Of a stretch of DNA of 35,754 bases, positions 11,758-20,960 are shown one piece after another. The translations under genes and the position numbers were made by a program. Location of the stretch: assembly GCA_014885115.2 (NCBI GenBank), contig WKLE02005439.1, positions 747 to 36,500 of the forward strand. Direction: 5' to 3'. Source of the DNA: Asterionellopsis glacialis. Lineage: Eukaryota; Bacillariophyta; Plagiogrammaphyceae; Rhaphoneidales; Asterionellopsidaceae. The notes under the pieces are model-generated. The model had not been told where the DNA came from and ran no database searches. It saw nothing but the letters and a program-made list of their open reading frames with translations. Each line of letters starts with the position of its first letter. The first letter of the stretch is position 1.

Positions 11758-12580
11758 GCCAGATGGATGGTTACGAGTCATTGTTATTGGCGCCTGATTT
11801 TGTTTGGAAACGATTTGTTCGATGCTCCTTCACTTAAAAATCTCTCTAACTTTATTCATGAAACTCTTTGTTGCTTCCTCCTCTGCTATGCTATGCTTTA
11901 TATAGCATGATTTTTTAGATCGATTTTATATTTGTCGTATAGGGATACGTGTCTTGATTGGCCAATATTTGGCATTACGACAACCTCCTGTCGATAATTA
12001 CATTGGTATTATATGCTCACAAACCTCACCGTATGAAGTTGTCAAACGTGCTGTGGACGATGCTGCCTTTATGTGTACACGTAAATATGGAGATGCCCCG
12101 GAAGTCATCATGACGGGACGATTGGATTTAACCTTTCCGTACGTACCGACCCATTTGCATTATATATTGTTAGAATTATTGAAAAATTCCATGAGAGCCA
12201 CAGTCGATTGGCATGGGATTGATGCCGATTATCCACCCATCAAGGTGATTATTGCAGATGGAGATGATAATGAAGATGTTGTCATTAAAGTGAGCGACGA
12301 AGGGGGCGGTATTCCACGTAGCAACATGAAAAAAATATGGTCCTATTTATTTACAACGGCCGATCCCACGATACAAGAAGGTATGGTGGCCTTTAATGAA
12401 AATGTGGATCATGCTATAGATTCACCCTTGGCTGGATTGGGATATGGATTGCCCATCTCCAGAAGTTATTGTCGTTACTTTGGTGGTGATTTAAGTGTCA
12501 TGAGTATGGAAGGGCATGGTACCGATGCATTTGTATACTTGACAAGATTAGGGAATAGACGTGAACCTGTACCTATTTAA
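10862..12580 (+). CDS. Mitochondrial pyruvate/branched-chain 2-oxoacid dehydrogenase kinase
   Basis: Exons 10862-11701 and 11906-12580 join across a 204-bp intron (donor ACC|GTAAGT, acceptor TATAG|CATGAT, phase 0) to give 504 residues. The ATP-binding GHKL part is complete: N-box ELLKNSMRAT (370-379), G1 box DEGGGI (411-416), G2 box GLGYGLP (458-464), then HGTDAFVYL. The family segment HDFLDRFYICRIGIRVLIGQ (281-300) lies directly after the splice. The first 100 residues are rich in Arg, Ser and Ala with almost no acids, as in a mitochondrial presequence. Such kinases phosphorylate the E1 subunit of pyruvate or branched-chain 2-oxoacid dehydrogenase and switch it off. The motifs do not settle which of the two. 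Upstream AG repeats probably lie in the 5' UTR. Confidence 0.92.
11717..11758 (+). repeat. (TTG)14 microsatellite in the kinase intron
   Basis: Fourteen uninterrupted TTG triplets start 15 bases after the 5' splice site of the kinase intron. They are in frame with exon 1 as Leu codons. Intron retention would therefore add a poly-Leu tail ending at 11797 and remove the whole ATP-binding domain. Confidence 0.9.
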
Positions 12581-12948
12581 ACAAAAGAAAGTAAAAAAAA
12601 TTGACGAGACAGACCATGGTTGTGGAAGAAATATGTGTTTAAAATTGACAAAAAGGAAGTGCGAACAAAAGCTGTAGTGCATGAAACAGAAACCAAAAGA
12701 GAATTCAAAAAAGGAAATTTGAAAAAGCAAATGGAAGAAGGCGATGAAGATCAAGAAGTATATCGAGCTTTGACTACATTTTTTAAAAATGACAGTCGAC
12801 GTGAAAGAAAGAAGGAATTAGTTTTGGAAGACGACGGGGGGATAAACAAGATTTTTAAAAAAATATATAAACTGCACATTTTAGGATTTTAGTGTACCTT
12901 CTTGGATTAGCAACTGTGCGTGTAGTAGCTCTTTAGGACTGATGAACT
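12581..12948. other. Short intergenic between convergent genes
   Basis: The 368-bp gap is A-rich on the + strand. A 90-codon Lys/Glu-rich frame (12620-12892, +) is an artefact of A-rich sequence in the 3' UTR as far as I can judge. Nothing else is recognised. Confidence 0.45.
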
Positions 12949-13971
12949 CTAGTTTAGTTTTGATGATGGCGTTAAAAGATGATAGTACCATTTTTCTTCT
13001 TCCGTTCCAGCTGCAAGACACCAGCAATACTGATTATTATTATTATTGCTCCCACCATTAGCAATTTCTTGTCCTACATATCGAATACGAATTTTTGTAG
13101 AATCCAAATATGGATTATTTGCATCACATAAATTAGTAGACCCACCTTGAGGTGCTAATGTACCACAAGATTTACCTACTATTTCAAATACAAATGCTTC
13201 TTCGTCTATGGTGCTATCTGTTGGTACTACCGAAACCTTTGAAGTATTATCATTATCATTCTTTTCGATACGTAATTGTATAATTTTAGAAAAATAAGGT
13301 TCCCATGTTGAAAATTGATTTTGTACAGTAATTATTGCACCTAAATCCATACTATTCTCTTGTAGCGGTTGCATGGTTATTTGAGACAAACCTTGAATCA
13401 CAACAAAATCCTGATTCTCATCACTACTACTGCTGCTTTCAACATGTACCGTAGATGGCAATGTGGTAATCATACGTTTGGCCCAATTTGGCCATTCATC
13501 TTCATCTTGCTTCATGTTGGTATCATCTTCTGAAGTTGTTGTTGTTGACGATGACGAATAAAGGCTTTGTGCAAATTCACGTCCTACAGCATTCATCGTT
13601 AAGGCAGGATCATCAAAATTGTATTTACCCCCATGAAGATTCAATACTTGATCATGAACACTACTATTGCCAGTAGTAGTAGTAGTAGTTTGGTCGATCG
13701 AATTTCCCGTGGAGGACTCATCCTCATAATGTCCTTGGTTTTGTTGTTGTTGTTGTGATGATAATAATAATGATGATGATAGTCCAACGACAAGACCAAA
13801 ATCTCGTTTTGTATCGAATTGTTCACCGTGATGGTGTTGTTTTATTCCACGATGATTGTTGTTAAAGGCATTCACAAAAATAGTAGAGTATTTGTTTTCA
13901 TCATGGTCATGATAATCATTACGAACCATCCATAATATTGTTACAAGCATAATACTCAACACAATCCTCAT
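12949..13971 (-). CDS. Unknown secreted or plastid-addressed protein with a C-terminal cysteine cluster
   Basis: Single exon, 340 residues, ATG at 13971. I do not recognise a family. The N-terminus is a signal-peptide-like hydrophobic stretch (RIVLSIMLVTILWMV, 2-16). A charged segment follows, then FVNAFN (32-37), which resembles the ASAFAP plastid-import motif, though it lies further from the hydrophobic core than usual. Residues about 40-120 are Asn/Gln/Ser/Thr low complexity. The better-ordered part (about 165-340) has alternating hydrophobic strands (DFVVIQGLSQITMQ, IIQLRIEK, KIRIRYVGQEI) and four cysteines: KSCG, NLCD and YCWC. This suggests a beta-rich domain with a possible disulfide or metal site. 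No transmembrane helix beyond the signal. Tail-to-tail with the kinase gene; head-to-head with the ankyrin gene. Confidence 0.75.
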   Translation of the reverse strand: MRIVLSIMLVTILWMVRNDYHDHDENKYSTIFVNAFNNNHRGIKQHHHGEQFDTKRDFGLVVGLSSSLLLSSQQQQQNQGHYEDESSTGNSIDQTTTTTTGNSSVHDQVLNLHGGKYNFDDPALTMNAVGREFAQSLYSSSSTTTTSEDDTNMKQDEDEWPNWAKRMITTLPSTVHVESSSSSDENQDFVVIQGLSQITMQPLQENSMDLGAIITVQNQFSTWEPYFSKIIQLRIEKNDNDNTSKVSVVPTDSTIDEEAFVFEIVGKSCGTLAPQGGSTNLCDANNPYLDSTKIRIRYVGQEIANGGSNNNNNQYCWCLAAGTEEEKWYYHLLTPSSKLN

Positions 13972-14312
13972 CCTTTGAAAGTTGGTTGGAAGTTTTTTTT
14001 CTTCTTTTATTGAGAATATGGTCTGGTGATTGTTTTTTGGTGCTGACTTTTCCTTGTTGTTTTAACGCAGCGACCGATGTTTCTGTCATGGCAAACCATG
14101 AATGCGACGACAAGGAGAAAATGCTCTAGAAAAGAAAAAGATGACACGAGAGAAAAATGTATATTTGCTGCACAGACACAACGGATGACGTGTTCATGCA
14201 CGGTGGTCGCTCTGATCACTTATGGCCATTTAACTGTGTTGATTCACGCAGAAACAAATCTATTAGGAGTATGTTGTATGAAAATGTGCGTATGAGAAGA
14301 TTTCGCGTTTTA

Positions 14313-14337
14313 ATGTGTGTCGGTCACCGACACACAT
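14313..14337. repeat. 25-bp near-perfect palindrome
   Basis: Two 12-base arms, ATGTGTGTCGGT and its exact reverse complement, flank a single C. It could bind a dimeric regulator, form a cruciform, or fold as a hairpin if transcribed. It is not followed by a T run, so it is not a classical terminator. Confidence 0.85.
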
Positions 14338-14614
14338 ACGGACAAAACTGAAAAACCTAATAATCCGTTGAAATAACCGTTGTGATAGCAAAGCACATGA
14401 AAGCCAGTTCCGCAGTAGCCTCTGAGCGCATGGGGGGAATCAATTAAGCTATAGATAGAGTCCAATCTTTTTTACCCTCTTTTTTGTGTCCTCTCTAGAA
14501 GCAGAACCCCACATGCAGATTCAATCAAATTGGTATCGCGTCAAGACAATAATTGGGAGACCTCCACACTGTGTCATCTCAATAGAGTAGACTCCCAGTC
14601 ATATTTTAGTAATA

Positions 14615-14749
14615 ATTGCAGACTATAAAAAAAATTGCAGACTCACGTACTTTAGTCGAATTTACTAGTAAAAACGCTAGTTATTTTTTGAAAGAAAAAA
14701 AATTGCAGACTCAAAAAAAATTGCAGACTCCTAAAAAAAATGCAGACCA
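14615..14749 (+). repeat. Dispersed A-tract/TTGCAGACTC repeat, five copies
   Basis: A run of A followed by ATTGCAGACTC or a close variant occurs at about 14615, 14634, 14702, 14720 and 14740. The last copies (14702, 14720, 14740) are spaced about 18-20 bp apart, nearly in tandem. The copies differ mainly in length of the A-tract and the final bases. Confidence 0.8.
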
Positions 14750-15387
14750 TGTTCATCGGCCAACATTCCTACATTTTTGTGCGGAGACACCACTCCTCAG
14801 CGTATAGCACCCTATGAAACAACACACATAGGATCCAGAGCAAGCTCACAGTTTTTATATATAAGTTATATATAAATAATTCAATTCAAAAAGTTACTTT
14901 ACTGAAAGGGATACTAATTTCAAACATAAAAATTGAATAAGGTGTTCGCCCTACCTACAGTACTATTTATTGATACGTCTGTTCAAATTAACTTTCATTG
15001 GTTGTTTAGACAATGATTACTATTTTACAGTTATTTTGAACAGAAATTTTCAAAAATAGATGTGGAGGAGAGGAACGACATACAAATCCAAGATTTTCAC
15101 GTCCACTCAATACGATACCAGGTAGTCAGTCCTACATACTCGTACAGGTACAGTCGCGACTCGGTGCAAGGCATCAACGAAGCTAGAGAGGTAGTCCAAA
15201 GAGACAATACTTGTGCGGACAGGCCGGTAAAAAATACTTTTTTTTCGTACGGTACCCACAGGAACACTGCAGTACCGCGGTAGTATCACCACTTTTCGAC
15301 ACCGCATTGTGTTTCGTTTCTTATCTCTCATACAAAGTAGGCTACTGTCAATTCTGAAATTGCATACTTTTGCTGTCGCATTGCAGG

Positions 15388-17055
15388 ATGGCTCCACCAA
15401 CACCAACGGCGGGGAAACGTAAAAAGACAGACGATGATGGTCCTGATTCTGTTTCCGCTGCCAGCAAACCTAAAAGAGGTAAAAAATTAACCAAAGAAGA
15501 AAAACTAGCAGCCATTGAGCGTGCACGTCAATGGGGTGCCCAACAACAACAACAACAAAAACGTGTGGCTGCTACTTCTACAACTACATCTAGTGCTGCT
15601 GCTGCTGTACCGGTTGCTTCTTCATCATCCGCTGCTGCAGCTACAAAAACTAAAACAACATCAAGTAGTAAAAAAATGACCAAAAAAGAAATTTTACAAG
15701 AAGCACGTCAACGTGCTGCACAATGGGCAGAACAAGAACGTACAAAGACGCAAACAATTGGTTCGCCACCACCACCATCAAATACAAACAACAAAACACA
15801 AACACCTGTTGCTGAGACGACGACGAGTAATGATGAACAAAAACAACGTGGTGTCAAACCATCACCCATTCAAACTCAAACTCCTAAAAAAAGTCTTTCA
15901 TCATCGCCAACGAAAAAGGTATTCATAAATGACGAAAAAGAGGAGAGTACTGATTCAATTGAGAAAACTGCACCGAAGACTCCTGCTTCCACAGAAAATC
16001 AAAAACAGAAGAAAAAATCAAATGCATGGATATGGATTCTAATCTTGATCGTTGTAGGTGTATTGGGTTATTCTGTATTCTATGATACTACTTCTACTCA
16101 ACAACAACAACAACAACAACACTTGAATGAAAATGTCGCCTCTGAAGAAGCAGTCACGATAGATGATGCTACTCAGCTACAACAGCAGCAGCAGCAGCCA
16201 AAGGAGGAAGAGGAGGAGATACTTCAACAAGATGATTTTGAAGACAAGAGAAAGGAAATTCTTCGTCGTGCAAAGTTACCTCGACGTCCTGAACCTGGTG
16301 ATCCTATTCCTGATTCCCCACAACCATCAGCAGAAGAAGAAGAAGAAGAAACGGATATACATAATGATGATGACGAAGAAGACGACAGCGATGATGACGA
16401 CGACGAAGAAGATGACGACGACGAGGAAGCGGAACCTAGTGATCCTATTCCTGATTCCCCACAGCCATCTGCAGAAGACGAAGAAGAAGAAACGGATATA
16501 CATAATGATGATGTTGAAGAAGACGACGGAGAAGATGACGACGAAGAAGAAGATGAAGAAGAGGAACCTAGTGATCCTATTCCTGATTCCCCACAACCAT
16601 CAGCAGAAGACGAAGAAGAAGAAACGGACATACCTAATGATGATAACAAAGAAGGCGAGGAGGAAGAGGACAATGAAGTTGACGACAGAATGAACGATAA
16701 TAATGAGGAAGGAGACGAGGGAGAGCAGCAACAGCAAAATGAACAACATGATGATTTTTCACCTGATGCCTTAAGGACAGCTGCATACTATGGATTTGCT
16801 GATCAAGTATTACGCATGCTTGATGATCATCCTGAATCTGTGAATGATGTAGATGAAAATGGTTGGGCTGCTATTCATGAAGCGGTGCGCGCGGGCCAAA
16901 TAGATACCATAAAGGTATTGGTTAATTCGGGAGGTGATCTACAATTACGAACTTATGGTAATCAAAATGCTATGGATTTGGCATTGCAATTACACGGTTC
17001 AACACATGCAGTAACAAAATATTTACAAACGGTTGGCCCTGAAGAATGGTTGTAA
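15388..17055 (+). CDS. Membrane protein with acidic tandem repeats and C-terminal ankyrin repeats
   Basis: Single exon, 555 residues from the ATG at 15388 (MAPPTPTAGKRKK). Order: a basic Ala/Gln/Lys/Ser-rich region (1-210) with two related helices (KEEKLAAIERARQWGAQ and KKEILQEARQRAAQWAEQ); one transmembrane helix (about 213-232, WIWILILIVVGVLGYSVFY); a Gln/Glu-rich stretch; three tandem repeats of an acidic unit (302 to about 421, each starting with DPIPDSPQPSAE); then ankyrin repeats (about 459-549, NGWAAIHEAVRAGQIDTIKV) and the end EEWL. The basic side and acidic side are separated by the membrane, and there is no N-terminal signal peptide. Ankyrin repeats suggest protein binding; the membrane and partner are unknown. 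The Ser-rich open frames on the opposite strand are shadows of the acidic repeats. Confidence 0.85.
   Translation: MAPPTPTAGKRKKTDDDGPDSVSAASKPKRGKKLTKEEKLAAIERARQWGAQQQQQQKRVAATSTTTSSAAAAVPVASSSSAAAATKTKTTSSSKKMTKKEILQEARQRAAQWAEQERTKTQTIGSPPPPSNTNNKTQTPVAETTTSNDEQKQRGVKPSPIQTQTPKKSLSSSPTKKVFINDEKEESTDSIEKTAPKTPASTENQKQKKKSNAWIWILILIVVGVLGYSVFYDTTSTQQQQQQQHLNENVASEEAVTIDDATQLQQQQQQPKEEEEEILQQDDFEDKRKEILRRAKLPRRPEPGDPIPDSPQPSAEEEEEETDIHNDDDEEDDSDDDDDEEDDDDEEAEPSDPIPDSPQPSAEDEEEETDIHNDDVEEDDGEDDDEEEDEEEEPSDPIPDSPQPSAEDEEEETDIPNDDNKEGEEEEDNEVDDRMNDNNEEGDEGEQQQQNEQHDDFSPDALRTAAYYGFADQVLRMLDDHPESVNDVDENGWAAIHEAVRAGQIDTIKVLVNSGGDLQLRTYGNQNAMDLALQLHGSTHAVTKYLQTVGPEEWL
16291..16650 (+). repeat. Coding tandem repeat, three units
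   Basis: Units begin at 16291, 16432 and 16564. The first two are 141 bp (47 codons) and 132 bp (44 codons), and the third runs into diverged acidic codons. Each opens with a conserved Pro/Ser block (DPIPDSPQPSAE), then an acidic run, ETDI[HP]ND, and another acidic run of variable length. Length differences are multiples of three, so the frame is kept. Confidence 0.92.
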
Positions 17056-18744
17056 GAAAGAAAGGTAAAAAATAACAATCTGGGAGAAAAAGAGGAGGAT
17101 TCTTGCTTGACTTATGAGGGGACAAAAGCACAAAAGGGGATGTAAAAATTAACAGTAACCAAGAATGCGTTTTCCTCGCCGACACATACATAGTTTAAGA
17201 TTTAAAACAACTTTAAAGTCTTAAACAACATCAAAATGGTTGGCGGGATCAAGTGCTTTTGGAGTTTGTATCTACTTTAATGTATTACCTACACCGACAT
17301 TGTCTTATACTTAAAGTGTCTCACCTTCTTTATCTTTGACCTCAACTTCCATTTTTCTTTTTTTAAACTCTCCATCAAGTCACAATTGTTTAGCCGTACC
17401 TTATCGAACAAGCAGTTGATAAATCAACAAGAGCAGGTTCGTACGGATGGTGGTAGCGGTATTTTCCAGATCATTTGTGGTTTTGTACACAAGTATGCAC
17501 AACCCAGAATGATAACTGTCTATATCATATCGAGTGACTCGTACGCGCTAAGACCCAAGACAAAATGTAGTTCGGCTGAGCTGATCTTGTTTAGTAATGA
17601 AACAATTTCGCAAATTATAGCCGGTTCTACTGCATTGAGGTTTGACAGGTGGCATTGCAATGATCCAGGCAGCATGACACGGTGCATGATCAATCATGTA
17701 AACCAGCACAATTTCGAATATCATACCTCTCCTCAGGGCAGGACTCCCTCAATTCGTTTAGCAACTTTGGGACCTGATTGTCATCAAAATTTCTTGCACG
17801 GAACAGCAGCCTCTTGTATGCCTGTATCTCCTCACACAGAGCATGGCAGAGGTCTTGCCTCCCCTTAGCTGACAATTTGTTTGACGAGCGCTCTGAATTT
17901 GTCACGACCCCTTCCCTTCTCACAGCAAATCTGGTCGCACCGTCGACGGCAATATGCTATTCCAAGAAAATAATTGCTCAAGACCGTCCCAGTCCTCGGA
18001 AAGGTGTTCTCCTCGGATCGCAAGCATGCTTCATTTCATCCTACTATTTTGGATCAAGTGGCAAGAAAATAAATCATAAATACACTCTAGTGCAAGTATT
18101 CAATCTTGAATCAATGCAAGCCTTGGTTAGTCAAAAAAAATTACTGTATAGTTTCCATAAACACCACTTATGATGACATAATGATGTATTTCTGTAGAAA
18201 CAACAACAACAACAAAAACATCTACAGCTAGGCAATTTCTAGTGATGATCTCCAAATTCACGTTGGTTTGTGGTGCAAAAAGAACCTCATGAATCATAAA
18301 GTTGGAAAGACTTTTAGCTTTACATCGAGAACAGGGAAATCAGTTTTTCTTTTGGTTCTTTATCTCAATATGTAAAATATAATAAAGAAAGATACCAACC
18401 AGGATTCTCCTCCAATAAGGAATCATGGCAATGATAAAGGTGGTATGTCACGTCACGGGACAACAGGTCACACACGTTCAAACTCCAACTCCAACTCCAA
18501 AGTATTTATTGATGTCACCCTCTATGATGACCAATTACTACCACTTCTCCTGCTGCTTTTGTTGCAAGTCCGCCATCACTCGTGTACTTACTACCGCCAT
18601 CAGCGGTAATATGACAATACTAGTTTCCATCAAGCACCTATTTTGTATCTCCAAGAATGACAGACATAAATCTACATTTTCAATGGACCAAATGAAACAA
18701 GAGTCAACCTGATCTTATGATTAAACATTAGAGACTATGGCATT
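17056..18744. other. Intergenic between convergent genes, with unassigned open frames
   Basis: This 1.7-kb gap contains overlapping open frames on both strands in 17386-18173: a 160-codon frame (17386-17868, +, no ATG at its start), a 131-codon frame (17778-18173, +), and a frame on the minus strand around 17690-17945. None carries a domain I recognise. The local base composition is a little more GC-rich than the AT-rich flanks, which may mark an old gene fragment or mobile element. TACTGTA occurs at 18142. A second frame (18425-18712, +) is equally unsupported. Confidence 0.4.
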
Positions 18745-20148
18745 TCAAAATTCAACCCATTGTTTCGTTTTGTGATGACGATTGTTGTTTTTTCGATTTC
18801 TTTTGGATGAATGCTGACGATTACGATGATTCTGTTGTTCGTCATTATCATTTTGGTCTATTGTTAGGGTTCCATCTCCATCTGTAAAGGATCTTTTAAA
18901 TGACGATGATGACGAAGAAGAACTAGGAACTCCTCCTCGATTATTATTATTGTTCTTGTTGTTAGAAAAGGAATTCCAATGTTGTACCATAAGATCTAAT
19001 GGCTTCATCAAGGTTGAATATAAAGATGAATTATTTTCAATAGAAGCAACAACCCACGCTATACATTCACCTGTAGATAGATGATTTTCACTAGGTGGTG
19101 TACGGATATTAAATCTTCGTGCTTTGTAATCCTTGGGTACTCCACCTCGGCCTTTGTCAGCACCATCACTACAACTACTACCACCACCACCACGATGATC
19201 ATCATTATCGGCAACGTTGTTGTTTTGACTTTTCGTCGAGGCTGATTCTTTTTGTTCTTGTAACGATGAATCTATCGTATCATTTTTATGGAGATCGTTA
19301 TTGTTATCATTCGAAACTGTTGCCGTTGTTTCCTTCGTCATCGAAGTCGTAGCAGTATTGTCACAAAGAGATGGTGATGGACGAAGAGTTACACGTATTA
19401 AATGATTAGGATATTGATTTGTTGTCACGTTTGCTTTTTCCATTTCCATAGCATATTTCCATGTGGCATCCAATACAATGATTGTTATTTTATTGTCTTC
19501 TTCTTCGTCGTCGTTGTTGTTGGCTCGTTCTTTGTTAACGGTAGGATCAGTACGATTACTTATATTAGTTGAAGTAGTTCCGCTACTCTTGATTACTTCT
19601 TGTTTGTTTTCAGTACTTTGTTGTTTTTCACTTTTTCTTTGTCTTCGTCGTTCTTGTATAAGTTTCAAAGCTTGTTCAACTGAAATTGCATCAGGACTAG
19701 GATATACAAGTATAATATCATGATGAGTAGAAGTATTGCTCTGTTGTAATAATTTCATAACATTTGGATCAATTTGATTCCCGAATCTTCTTGCAATGAC
19801 TGTTTGGATATCCCAATCATCAGTACTAGAAGTATCATCATTATCCTTTGCAGTGGATTTTGCAGTTGCCGTCGTTGTTGATTGTTTACTTTGGAAACAT
19901 AATTCAATTAGAGGCAACGATCGATTTTTACGTTTCGCTTCATGTGGATGTTGTAACACTACTATGCGACATTTGCTTAATTTGATTGGTTCTTTTGGTA
20001 ATGCTTGGCAAATACATGTTGCTGGAATAGGATAATGACATCTCGAACAAATTACACGTTTATGACGTTTGTTGCTGTTGTTGTTGTTTCCAATTGAAGT
20101 TTTGGAGGATTGAGATTGTGCGGTAACATTGTCATTGTCAGAAATCAT
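18745..20148 (-). CDS. DTW-domain tRNA-uridine aminocarboxypropyltransferase
   Basis: Single exon, 467 residues from the ATG at 20148; a TTG nine bases upstream is not preferred. The zinc-ribbon start of the DTW family is visible as CSRCHYP...CIC (Cys34, Cys37, Cys45, Cys47), followed by VVLQHPHEAKRKNRS (63-77) and the D-x-T-W signature VLDATWKYA (225-233). The last family block is RTPPSENHLSTGECIAWV (349-366). DTW enzymes (DTWD1/2, TapT) transfer the aminocarboxypropyl group of S-adenosylmethionine to uridine in tRNA, giving acp3U. The protein is about twice the family's minimum because of two low-complexity insertions (about 166-220 and 262-338) and a basic Asn/Ser-rich tail. Head-to-head with the SulP gene. 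Confidence 0.9.
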   Translation of the reverse strand: MISDNDNVTAQSQSSKTSIGNNNNSNKRHKRVICSRCHYPIPATCICQALPKEPIKLSKCRIVVLQHPHEAKRKNRSLPLIELCFQSKQSTTTATAKSTAKDNDDTSSTDDWDIQTVIARRFGNQIDPNVMKLLQQSNTSTHHDIILVYPSPDAISVEQALKLIQERRRQRKSEKQQSTENKQEVIKSSGTTSTNISNRTDPTVNKERANNNDDEEEDNKITIIVLDATWKYAMEMEKANVTTNQYPNHLIRVTLRPSPSLCDNTATTSMTKETTATVSNDNNNDLHKNDTIDSSLQEQKESASTKSQNNNVADNDDHRGGGGSSCSDGADKGRGGVPKDYKARRFNIRTPPSENHLSTGECIAWVVASIENNSSLYSTLMKPLDLMVQHWNSFSNNKNNNNNRGGVPSSSSSSSSFKRSFTDGDGTLTIDQNDNDEQQNHRNRQHSSKRNRKNNNRHHKTKQWVEF

Positions 20149-20960
20149 TTTACACAAGAAACATGACAGTCTGTACTTTCAAACTTGAAGAGCTCTCCTT
20201 GACTCTACTTGACTTTATCAAAAAAAGGCTATCGATGGGGAGAGGTTGTGGTGGAGATTTTTAATCACAGTATTACGTGGAAACTCACCATACCCCCCCA
20301 AAAAACACCAACAGTCATTGTTTTTACTACATCCTGTGTACAAAACATACTGATTCCAACGCCTTGGGATCACAGTCACACCTATTGATCCACCCGCTAT
20401 TCTATCACTGCACACAAAAACGCACATGAAATATTGTGCGGCTCTCGTAACACGTTGCAAAGATCTGTGATCGATTGCACAAAGAACATGACGTACAAGT
20501 ACCGGCTTCCTACGTGCGTTCAACGTAACTGGCATTGACACCTGCTGATAACTCTTCCTCGCCCAGGCAAAATTTGAAAACACGATAAAAAACACACGCA
20601 CAGAGGCACAAAAACCAAGGGGGCCAAAAGTCATTGTCAGAACTACCTTTTTGCAGAAAAAAGGCTTTTTCATTTTTGCTCTTTCCTTTTATTCGTCATA
20701 GCATCTACACAGAAACACAAAATTTATTTTGTTCGATCACGTCTTGATTCAATCTCATTGTAGCAAACACTTTCGTTCGTTTGATTGACATTACTACATA
20801 ACTATCATCCAGAAGAAGTTGACAGTTGCTTTGAAAATTTTAATTTTCAATTTCATTTAGCTTATTATCGTCATTTTCGAGTGACAGTCTTTTGAAAGAA
20901 CACTTGCCCTTCGTAGCTTCTTGTGAAGATAGTGAGAAAATAACTCAGAAAAGAAGCACA
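20149..20960. promoter_or_regulatory. Head-to-head upstream region of DTW and SulP genes
   Basis: The 812-bp divergent spacer is expected to hold both promoters. A 151-codon frame (20218-20673, -) lies inside it but shows no domain. I recognise no specific control element. Confidence 0.4.

Larger units (their letters stand above)
13972..15387. promoter_or_regulatory. Long head-to-head upstream region with unusual repeats
   Basis: The 1.4-kb divergent spacer between the secreted-protein gene and the ankyrin gene contains a 25-bp near-perfect palindrome (14313-14337), a dispersed A-rich repeat (14615-14749) and a TACAGTA heptamer (14956). The start of the ankyrin gene is preceded by a sequence resembling a 3' splice site (TTGCAG just before the ATG), so a 5' UTR intron is possible. 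Short open frames here show no domains. Confidence 0.45.

Noticed and set aside
12620..12892. 90-codon Lys/Glu-rich open frame downstream of the kinase
   Set aside because: Composition follows the A-rich DNA; no domain and located in the 3' UTR zone of convergent genes.
16224..16673. Ser-rich 149-codon open frame on the minus strand
   Set aside because: It is the complement of the GAA/GAC/GAT-rich acidic repeats of the ankyrin gene.
20218..20673. 151-codon ATG-initiated open frame on the minus strand, upstream of the DTW gene
   Set aside because: It has no recognisable domain, unusual composition, and lies in the shared promoter region of two well-supported genes; chance opening is more likely.
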